Below the pieces are notes generated by a model, which did no database searches, had not been told where the DNA came from, and was given only the letters and a program-made list of their open reading frames with translations. Both the position numbers and the translations under genes were made by a program. From Thiomargarita sp. (GTDB lineage Bacteria > Pseudomonadota > Gammaproteobacteria > Beggiatoales > Beggiatoaceae), in the NCBI GenBank assembly GCA_020721025.1, contig DYNO01000044.1, forward strand, positions 1 to 14,083: a stretch of DNA of 14,083 nt. The letters are read 5' to 3'. Below, piece after piece: positions 8,635 through 14,083 of this stretch. Position 1 is the stretch's first letter. Each line of letters begins with the position of its first letter.

Positions 8635-8662
8635 AACACCTTAAGAAAATTCTCAAGGTGTT
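8635..8662 (-). terminator. Hairpin just after sdhB, possible operon terminator
   Basis: The outer arms AACACCTT and AAGGTGTT pair perfectly. Inner AGAA/TTCT extends the stem after one mismatch, leaving a tiny loop. It begins 9 bp beyond the sdhB stop codon. On the transcribed strand the stem is followed by CTCCCC rather than a U-tract, so it may be a weak terminator or a 3'-end stabilising structure. Confidence 0.45.
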
Positions 8663-8671
8663 AAAAAACAG

Positions 8672-9451
8672 TTACTTACGGTCAACCAGCAAGCGTTTAA
8701 TTTCCGCAATCGCTTTTGCTGGATTCAAACCTTTGGGACAAGTGTTCGTACAATTCATGATGGTGTGACAACGATACAAGCGAAATGGGTCTTCTAATTC
8801 GTCTAAGCGTTCCCCAATATTTTCATCCCGGCTGTCGGCAATCCAACGATAGGCTTGGAGTAAAATCGCGGGACCCAAATATAAATCACTGTTCCACCAA
8901 TAACTTGGGCAACTGGTTGAACAACACGCGCAGAGAATACATTCGTATAAACCGTCTAATTTGGCGCGGTCTTCCTTTGATTGCAATGTTTCACGATCTG
9001 GGGGGAGGGGGCTTTTGTGTTCAATCCATGGTTTGATTGAGTTGTATTGTGCGTAAAAATAAGTCAAATCAGGCACTAAATCTTTGACCACGTACATGTG
9101 AGGCAGGGGATAAATGTTGACATCGCCACGAATGCTGTCAATCGCCTTGGTACATGCTAGGGTATTGGTGCCGTCAATATTCATGGCACATGAGCCGCAA
9201 ATTCCTTCACGACATGAGCGACGAAAGGTGACTGAGGGATCAATTTCATTTTTAATTTTGATCAGCGCGTCCAAGACCATGGGCCCGCAACTGTCTAAAT
9301 CAATTTCATAAACATCCAGCCGTGGATTTGCTTCGGTGTCTGGATCCCAGCGGTAAATTTTGAATTTTTTAACCCGCTTCGCCCCTGCAATTTGATTAAC
9401 TTGTCTGCCCTTTTTAATCACAGAATTGGCAGGAAGTGTGAACTTAGCCAT
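8672..9451 (-). CDS. sdhB: Succinate dehydrogenase iron-sulfur subunit
   Basis: Electron-transfer subunit of complex II, carrying electrons from FAD in SdhA to the membrane quinone site. It has 259 residues and all cluster ligands. [2Fe-2S]: C80, C85, C88 and C100 in CREGICGSC...C. [4Fe-4S]: C171, C174, C177 and C238. [3Fe-4S]: C181, C228 and C234, in CILCACCSTSC and CHTIMNCTNTCPKG. About 22 extra N-terminal residues compared with E. coli, plus the phrases GPMVLDALIKIKN and CAMNIDGTNTLACT, resemble the alphaproteobacterial/mitochondrial branch. The ATG has AAGAGGC upstream. It is the last gene of the operon, 15 bp after sdhA. Confidence 0.97.
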   Translation of the reverse strand: MAKFTLPANSVIKKGRQVNQIAGAKRVKKFKIYRWDPDTEANPRLDVYEIDLDSCGPMVLDALIKIKNEIDPSVTFRRSCREGICGSCAMNIDGTNTLACTKAIDSIRGDVNIYPLPHMYVVKDLVPDLTYFYAQYNSIKPWIEHKSPLPPDRETLQSKEDRAKLDGLYECILCACCSTSCPSYWWNSDLYLGPAILLQAYRWIADSRDENIGERLDELEDPFRLYRCHTIMNCTNTCPKGLNPAKAIAEIKRLLVDRK

Positions 9452-9466
9452 TGTTTTGCCTCTTGA

Positions 9467-11254
9467 TTAGTAGGTACGTGCTTTGAGTGGAACGACTTTC
9501 ACTTCGTCGGTTAAGGTGTACATGTGAACAGGACGATAATCAATGTTGACTGTGCCTTGATCATTCACCCAAATGAGCGAGTGTTTCAACCAGTTGACAT
9601 CATCACGGTTGGGGAAATCTTCGCGTGCGTGCGCGCCCCGACTTTCTTGACGATTGAGTGCGGCATTCATGGTTGCCACCGCTTGACCACGTAAATTGTC
9701 GAGTTCTAAGGTTTCAATGAGGTCAGAATTCCACACCAGTGAGCGATCAGTGACTTGAACATCGGTAAACGCGTGGTGAACTTCGGCAATTCGCGTCACG
9801 CCTTGACTTAATGATTCACCGGTGCGAAACACCGCCGCATCTTGTTGCATGACTCGTTGCATTTTCAAACGAATGTCTGACGTGCGTGAGTTGCCCTTGG
9901 CGTAACGTAATTTGTCAAAGCGATCAATGAGTTTATCGACAGGGCTGGAAGTTAACGGTTTGTGGGAGGTGTTCGGTTTGATGACTTGAGCACAACGTTT
10001 TGCTGCGGCTCGTCCGAAAACAATTAAGTCTAACAATGAGTTAGAACCCAACCGATTGGCACCGTGAACGGAAACGCACGCCGCTTCGCCGATTGCCATG
10101 AGTCCCGGTACGATGGTGTCAGGATTGCCATCTTTGAGAATGACCACTTCGCCATGATAATTGGTGGGAATGCCGCCCATGTTGTAATGCACGGTAGGTA
10201 AGACGGGGATTGGTTCTTTGGTGACATCCACGCCGGCGAAAATTCGCGCGGATTCAGCAATACCGGGCAAACGTTCATGAATCACTGCTGCGCCAAAATG
10301 TTCTAAATGCAGATGAATGTGATCCGCTTGTGAACCCACGCCCCGACCTTCGCGAATTTCCATCGTCATTGCCCGACTTACCACGTCACGAGAGGCTAAA
10401 TCTTTCGCATTTGGTGCATAACGTTCCATAAAGCGGTCGCCCTTGGAATTGGTTAAATAACCGCCTTCGCCGCGCACGCCTTCGGTGATCAAACAACCTG
10501 CGCCGTAAATGCCGGTGGGGTGAAATTGTACAAATTCCATGTCTTGCAATGGTAATCCGGCTCGTAATACCATACCGCCGCCGTCACCTGTGCACGTATG
10601 CGCTGAAGTCGCTGAAAAATAAGCCCGACCGTAGCCTCCCGTTGCTAAAACAACTGTGTGGGAACGAAAAACGTGCAATTCACCTTCCGCCATGTCTAAT
10701 GCAATGACGCCGCGACACACGCCTTCGTCATCCATGATTAAATCAAGGGCAAAGTATTCAATGAAAAATTCAGCGTGGTGTTTTAAAGATTGTTGATAAA
10801 GCGTGTGTAAAATGGCATGTCCAGTGCGATCCGCTGCGGCACAGGTGCGTTGTGCAATGCCTTCGCCGTAGTTAGTCGTCATTCCGCCGAAGGGACGTTG
10901 ATAAATTTTGCCATCTTCGGTGCGAGAGAAGGGGACACCGTAATGTTCTAGTTCAATCACCGCGGGCAGGGCTTCACGACACATGTATTCAATTGCGTCT
11001 TGATCTCCCAACCAATCTGAACCTTTGACGGTATCGTACATGTGCCACCGCCAATCGTCTGGATCCATGTTACCCAATGCGGCACTCATTCCCCCTTGTG
11101 CAGCAACCGTATGACTCCGGGTTGGGAATACTTTTGTTAAACATGCCGTCGTCAAGCCTTGTTCTGCCATGCCAAAGGTCGCACGCAATCCCGCACCACC
11201 TGCGCCTACGACCACAACATCATATTTATGCTCGATAATTTTATAAGCAGACAC
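9467..11254 (-). CDS. sdhA: Succinate dehydrogenase flavoprotein subunit
   Basis: Catalytic subunit that oxidises succinate to fumarate in the TCA cycle, on the cytoplasmic face of complex II. I start it at GTG (11252-11254), giving 595 residues, because AGGAG lies 7 bp upstream. The frame stays open to a TTG at 11275, but that has no ribosome-binding site and would overlap sdhD. In this numbering the dinucleotide-binding GAGGAG is at 17-22 and the FAD-linked histidine is H48 in SHTVAAQGG. Substrate and catalytic residues are H245 (HPTG), R289 (LASRDVV), H356, and H397/R401 (HGANRLG). The wording of the N-terminal half (KVFPTRSHTVAAQGG, WRWHMYDTVKGSDWLGDQD) resembles alphaproteobacterial/mitochondrial SdhA. 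All active-site residues are present. Confidence 0.97.
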   Translation of the reverse strand: MSAYKIIEHKYDVVVVGAGGAGLRATFGMAEQGLTTACLTKVFPTRSHTVAAQGGMSAALGNMDPDDWRWHMYDTVKGSDWLGDQDAIEYMCREALPAVIELEHYGVPFSRTEDGKIYQRPFGGMTTNYGEGIAQRTCAAADRTGHAILHTLYQQSLKHHAEFFIEYFALDLIMDDEGVCRGVIALDMAEGELHVFRSHTVVLATGGYGRAYFSATSAHTCTGDGGGMVLRAGLPLQDMEFVQFHPTGIYGAGCLITEGVRGEGGYLTNSKGDRFMERYAPNAKDLASRDVVSRAMTMEIREGRGVGSQADHIHLHLEHFGAAVIHERLPGIAESARIFAGVDVTKEPIPVLPTVHYNMGGIPTNYHGEVVILKDGNPDTIVPGLMAIGEAACVSVHGANRLGSNSLLDLIVFGRAAAKRCAQVIKPNTSHKPLTSSPVDKLIDRFDKLRYAKGNSRTSDIRLKMQRVMQQDAAVFRTGESLSQGVTRIAEVHHAFTDVQVTDRSLVWNSDLIETLELDNLRGQAVATMNAALNRQESRGAHAREDFPNRDDVNWLKHSLIWVNDQGTVNIDYRPVHMYTLTDEVKVVPLKARTY

Positions 11255-11261
11255 GTCAAAA

Positions 11262-11266
11262 CTCCT
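11262..11266 (-). promoter_or_regulatory. sdhA ribosome-binding site overlapping the sdhD stop
   Basis: AGGAG on the minus strand lies 7 bp before the sdhA GTG. Its first two bases complete the sdhD TAG stop codon (TAGGAG). This decides the sdhA start and suggests re-initiation by ribosomes finishing sdhD. Confidence 0.75.
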
Positions 11267-11660
11267 ATAATGCAACGCGTAAAATGGCTAATACTGATGC
11301 CACTGTCAGGGTTATCAAGGCAAATTTCATCGCAATCATCGACAAGGTTTTTACTACCGGGCTGTGTAAGTAATCTTCAAAAATTTCGTGAATACCGACA
11401 TGGGCGTGATAAAATCCCACGAATATCAGTAAGATCAGCAACACCGTGTTGATAGGAAATTGCATCCATGCCACCACAGTTTGATAATCTGCGACACTCA
11501 AACATGCCATACTATAAGCAAACCATAAACATAACGGCACGAGCGCGATGGCACTGAGTCGTTGTTTGATAAAATCTCCCGTCCCATCTCTGGCAGAACC
11601 TAGATTTTGAACTCGTCCCAGCGGCGGGCGAAAACTCCCTTTACTAAAGCTGCGTTTCAT
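11265..11660 (-). CDS. sdhD: Succinate dehydrogenase membrane anchor subunit
   Basis: Small inner-membrane subunit (131 residues) that helps bind haem b and ubiquinone. There are three hydrophobic helices, near 34-55, 63-90 and 103-129. HAHVGIHEIFEDY (85-97) lines up with the E. coli segment HAWIGMWQVLTDY, placing H85 at the haem ligand and D96/Y97 at the quinone-site Asp-Tyr. The N-terminal stretch LGRVQNLGSARDGTGDF is of the alphaproteobacterial type. The ATG has AAGGAG 7-8 bp upstream. It lies 18 bp after sdhC, and its stop falls in the sdhA Shine-Dalgarno. Confidence 0.92.
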   Translation of the reverse strand: MKRSFSKGSFRPPLGRVQNLGSARDGTGDFIKQRLSAIALVPLCLWFAYSMACLSVADYQTVVAWMQFPINTVLLILLIFVGFYHAHVGIHEIFEDYLHSPVVKTLSMIAMKFALITLTVASVLAILRVAL

Positions 11661-11678
11661 CTGCTTCTCCTTAAAAAA

Positions 11679-12062
11679 TTATTTCCAAAAAGCGATAGCC
11701 CACACTGCGCCGGTGAGAAGTAAGGACACAATCCACACGGCATAGCCGGTTTGATAAACCGTTTTGATTTCAAATCCCCAACCCGCATCCCACATTAAAT
11801 GTCGAATACCGTTGCACAGATGATAAAATAGCGCAAATGTCCACCCGAATAGCATCAGCAATCCCAACGGACTGGCTAATAAACCATGCGCTTGATTATA
11901 AGCAGCTTCTCCTCCAGCAATTGCCATAAGCCAATAAACGAAGGGAAGAATACCGATAGCAAGTACCGCCCCGGTGCCGCGATGCAAAATAGACATGACG
12001 GCAGTGAGTTGCCATTGATAAATTTGAAGATGAGGCGAGAGAGGTCTGTTGTGCGCTGCCAT
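11679..12062 (-). CDS. sdhC: Succinate dehydrogenase cytochrome b subunit
   Basis: First gene of the operon, a 127-residue inner-membrane anchor. It has the family signature RPLSPHLQIYQW followed by SILHRGTG (24-31), whose S24 and R28 correspond to the quinone-site Ser and Arg of E. coli SdhC. HLCNGIRH (81-88) supplies the haem b ligand at H81. Three transmembrane helices are visible (about 30-50, 64-86, 104-125). The ATG at 12062 is preceded by AAGG about 11 bp upstream, which is a little distant. Length and motif order are normal. Confidence 0.93.
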   Translation of the reverse strand: MAAHNRPLSPHLQIYQWQLTAVMSILHRGTGAVLAIGILPFVYWLMAIAGGEAAYNQAHGLLASPLGLLMLFGWTFALFYHLCNGIRHLMWDAGWGFEIKTVYQTGYAVWIVSLLLTGAVWAIAFWK

Positions 12063-12110
12063 AAATGAGTTACCTTTTGCAAGAAAAGTGTGACAGGATG
12101 ATTACGACAT

Positions 12111-12153
12111 ATTGCAATGCAATAAAATAGCAGAATTGAACGCGTTTGTGTAA
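12111..12153 (-). promoter_or_regulatory. Possible sdhCDAB promoter with a 13-bp palindrome
   Basis: On the minus strand TTACAC (reverse complement of 12148-12153), an 18-bp spacer and TATTTT (12124-12129) form a plausible promoter, helped by a TG one base before the -10. Immediately downstream lies ATTGCA-A-TGCAAT (12111-12123), a near-perfect palindrome covering the expected transcription start. That is a typical position for a repressor site. No regulator is identified. Confidence 0.4.
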
Positions 12154-12290
12154 GCGACGTGAGTTATTTTTAACGTATCTAACAATTGCGTGGATACTGC
12201 AATGGGAGAGGTAAAACGGAGGAAATTGAAGAATGGACAACGATAAACCTGTCAGCCTGCCTACGAGGACGGGAAGCGGTTCGTTTTCAT

Positions 12291-12725
12291 CTAGGGGTAA
12301 AACGTTTTATCCAGCAATTGCTCTATAGAATAAGGACAAGTCGTTGGAAAAATTGACATAGCTAACCCTGTATCATCTGTCGCTAATTCTAAAGCATCCA
12401 AATAAACTTCAGTGACAGTATTGATTAATTCTCGTTTCAGACTGGGAGTTTTGCGTAATAAACGTGATAATTGTAACCGCTGCTCGTTGATTGAGTCGCG
12501 CCAACTGCTACTTTGTTGATTGGGTTGAAATTGCCATTTGAGCAGGTGTGCAATCAGAATAATAAACCGACTTTCCAATTCTCTCAAATTACTTTTTCCC
12601 ATCTCTTCAAGTTCTGTAATCAGATGAATTGCATCAATTTCATTGGTTCTGCCTTGCTTTAACAGCGCGATTTGTTGTGCAATCCATTCGTTGAAATCAT
12701 ATTCATAAAGTTCAGTGGGTTGCAT
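12291..12725 (-). CDS. DUF29 family protein
   Basis: 144 residues. I recognise the DUF29 pattern: an N-terminal LYEYDFNEW, then ALLKQGRTNEID, an acidic stretch with ELEEMGKSNLRELESR, the hydrophobic LIAHLLKWQFQP, SSSWRDSINEQR, and a C-terminal FPTTCPYSIEQLLD. No biochemical function is established for the family. It is predicted all-helical, cytoplasmic and without signal or membrane segment. Full-length copies are about 140-150 residues, so this one is intact. There is no good ribosome-binding site before the ATG. The gene starts 9 bp after the XRE gene ends, so it is probably translated by coupling and controlled with it. DUF29 genes tend to be multicopy in cyanobacteria and filamentous sulfur bacteria. 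Confidence 0.85.
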   Translation of the reverse strand: MQPTELYEYDFNEWIAQQIALLKQGRTNEIDAIHLITELEEMGKSNLRELESRFIILIAHLLKWQFQPNQQSSSWRDSINEQRLQLSRLLRKTPSLKRELINTVTEVYLDALELATDDTGLAMSIFPTTCPYSIEQLLDKTFYP

Positions 12726-12734
12726 AAAATTTAT

Positions 12735-13142
12735 TTATTTGGCTTTTGGTGCAGCTTTTTCTAACAGTTCAATGATTTTCTTGAGTTGGGCGTTTTCAGC
12801 TTGCAGATGGCTTATTTGTTTGTTGCGTTCTTCGAGGAGTAATAGGGCTTTTTCAAGTTCATGGGCACATTCAGTTTCACTTAATACGATGTTATAGCGC
12901 ACATTATTGCCATGAGTCCAATTTTCGACATTAAAAATATTCCCTTCTTTTATTCCTGTCAGTTCTTGCAAACTCACGTCTAATAATTTAGCAATCCGTT
13001 CTAATTTCGCGAAGTTCAAGCTGGCTTCGCCGCGTTCAATTTTCGCGTAGCCATTTTTTGAGTAGCCAATTTCTTCTGCCATTTCTTCTTGTGACCAACC
13101 TCTAGATAATCTTACCGCTTTTAATTGTTTATGGACGGGCAT
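12735..13142 (-). CDS. XRE-family HTH regulator with C-terminal coiled coil
   Basis: 135 residues from the ATG at 13140-13142. The frame runs up to a GTG at 13172, but that would add 10 residues ahead of the domain and lie within the upstream repeats. Residues 4-62 form a Cro/CI-type helix-turn-helix (LSRGWSQEEMAEEIGYSKNG, recognition helix about 28-38, then IERGE). A short linker rich in Asn/Gly follows (69-84). Residues 93-130 form a leucine-rich heptad pattern (LEKALLLLEERNKQI..., ENAQLKKIIELLEKA), probably a dimerising coiled coil, and the tail is Lys/Ala rich. It is probably a DNA-binding dimer that controls its own operon and perhaps the divergent LamG gene. It has no toxin or protease domain. 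Confidence 0.88.
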   Translation of the reverse strand: MPVHKQLKAVRLSRGWSQEEMAEEIGYSKNGYAKIERGEASLNFAKLERIAKLLDVSLQELTGIKEGNIFNVENWTHGNNVRYNIVLSETECAHELEKALLLLEERNKQISHLQAENAQLKKIIELLEKAAPKAK

Positions 13143-13166
13143 ACACACCCCAAATGTAGTCGTAAA

Positions 13167-13186
13167 AACCACTTTGTAACCACTTT
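13167..13186. repeat. Two AACCACTTT direct repeats, 11-bp period
   Basis: AACCACTTT occurs at 13167-13175 and 13178-13186, one helical turn apart. They lie 25-45 bp upstream of the XRE ATG and are a candidate autoregulatory operator. Confidence 0.5.
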
Positions 13187-13197
13187 TTGTATCTTTC

Positions 13198-13229
13198 GTT
13201 TGTCAAGAATACCCCGTATAATGACAAAC
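13198..13229. promoter_or_regulatory. Inverted-repeat operator candidate around a TATAAT box
   Basis: GTTTGTCA (13198-13205) and TGACAAAC (13222-13229) are perfect 8-bp inverted arms separated by 16 bp. Inside, a perfect TATAAT (13217-13222) points towards the LamG gene, though no good -35 hexamer is present 17 bp upstream. The same arms read as TTGACA towards the XRE gene. The layout suits a dimeric regulator controlling the divergent pair. Confidence 0.5.
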
Positions 13230-13336
13230 ATGAGGTTTTTTTAACGAATGATTATGTTTCATTGTAATACATTTTTTTGACGAAATCTCAACTTTCCAAT
13301 TTGTTTTCCATTCGCTTTTTTAGAGAGGAAGTTTTT

Positions 13337-14083
13337 ATGACCGTAAAGCGTTTCTCAACGTTGTTTTGCCAATTGATGGGCGTTGCGATGTTTGCAAGCC
13401 TTTCTATTTGGTCAAGTTCAACATTTGCTGCGTGTAACAATGTTGTCACCAGTGGTTTAGTTGGCTGTTATTCCTTTGAAGGAAACTCGACTGATGGTAG
13501 TGGAAATGGTAATAATGGAATTCCATTCACAGGGGTAAGCTATGTGAGTGGCAAAGTGGGCAAAGCTGTAAAATTGAATGGTACAGCCGCAGCATACATA
13601 CGGATACCTAATCCTGCCCAAAAATTTGACCGTGAGTACACTCTCAGCGCATGGGTTTCAACCGCTGGACGGGGACAATCCATTGTTTCTAAATACTCAT
13701 GGAATCAGAGTGCTGGCACCGGATTTAATGCGTGGACTAGCAAGGCTGATGGCAGTGATGTAATTGGTCTGAGTGGGAGTACCTTATTTGGATTAACTTA
13801 CTTAAATACCGCTAACCTAGTATCCTTCTATCCTCATTACACCTTGCCTGTAAATCAATTTAAGCTCGTGACGATTGTTTATAACATAGGTAAGACAAAG
13901 ATTTACATTGATGGTCAGCTTGTAGTTGAACAAACTATTCCGCATACATCTTCTTTAGATAATCCTTATGACATTCTGGTGGGAAACTATTTCTATAACT
14001 ACGGAACTGCTCTAATCTCTGCTCCTTACAACAGAACTTTTGACGGATTGATTGATGAATTACGGATTTACAATCGGGCGATC
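13337..14083 (+). CDS. Exported LamG/concanavalin-like domain protein, 3' end beyond the window
   Basis: 249 codons are visible with no stop before the right edge. AGAGAGGAAG precedes the ATG. Residues 1-31 form a signal peptide: MTVKRF, a hydrophobic core MGVAMFASLSIW, then SSSTFA with likely cleavage before AC. From about 40 it follows the LamG-like jelly-roll pattern: GLVGCYSFEGNSTDGSGNGN, GVSYVSGKVGKAVKLNG, YTLSAWVS, TIVYNIGKTKIYIDGQLV, and the closing FDGLIDELRIYNRAI. C33 and C44 could form a disulfide; a lipoprotein at C33 is less likely because the lipobox is poor. Such domains bind glycans or surface partners. What follows the domain is unseen, so the full function (adhesin, enzyme or surface protein) is unknown. 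Confidence 0.85.
   Translation, partial: MTVKRFSTLFCQLMGVAMFASLSIWSSSTFAACNNVVTSGLVGCYSFEGNSTDGSGNGNNGIPFTGVSYVSGKVGKAVKLNGTAAAYIRIPNPAQKFDREYTLSAWVSTAGRGQSIVSKYSWNQSAGTGFNAWTSKADGSDVIGLSGSTLFGLTYLNTANLVSFYPHYTLPVNQFKLVTIVYNIGKTKIYIDGQLVVEQTIPHTSSLDNPYDILVGNYFYNYGTALISAPYNRTFDGLIDELRIYNRAI

Noticed and set aside
11255..11275. TTG start for sdhA
   Set aside because: It has no Shine-Dalgarno and overlaps sdhD; the GTG at 11254 has AGGAG at ideal spacing.
13143..13172. Upstream GTG start for the XRE gene
   Set aside because: It adds ten residues before the domain, has a poor ribosome-binding site and runs into the direct repeats.

Overview
The window looks like chromosomal DNA from a moderately AT-rich proteobacterium. 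It carries nearly complete alaS, the arginine genes argD-argF, a P2B-type Ca2+-ATPase and a full sdhCDAB operon. It ends in an XRE regulator/DUF29 pair and the start of a secreted LamG-domain protein. A filamentous sulfur-oxidising gammaproteobacterium (Beggiatoa/Thiothrix-like) would fit the DUF29 gene and the small transposable elements. That assignment is inference; the Sdh proteins themselves read like the alphaproteobacterial/mitochondrial branch.

Layout. 1-2600 (-): alaS, lacking only its last few codons. 2601-3101: divergent alaS/argD intergenic region holding a 125-bp MITE-like element and a good argD promoter. 3102-5218 (+): argD and argF, overlapping by one base. 5316-8060 (-): calcium-transporting P-type ATPase, convergent with argF. 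8061-8671: ATPase promoter, a diverged MITE (115 bp), a second 125-bp MITE identical to the first but inverted, and a hairpin after sdhB. 8672-12062 (-): sdhC-sdhD-sdhA-sdhB, encoding succinate dehydrogenase (complex II). 12291-13142 (-): XRE regulator followed by a DUF29 gene. 13143-13336: divergent control region with a 32-bp inverted-repeat operator candidate around a TATAAT box. 13337-end (+): LamG-like exported protein, cut by the window edge.

How the genes work together. ArgD and ArgF catalyse consecutive parts of arginine synthesis. SdhCDAB links the TCA cycle to the quinone pool. AlaRS is general housekeeping. The ATPase is a stand-alone Ca2+ efflux pump. The least ordinary parts are the perfect inverted MITE pair bracketing argDF plus the ATPase, and the regulator-DUF29-LamG cluster with its repeat-rich control region. 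I see no CRISPR array, rRNA, tRNA, transposase gene or known defence system.
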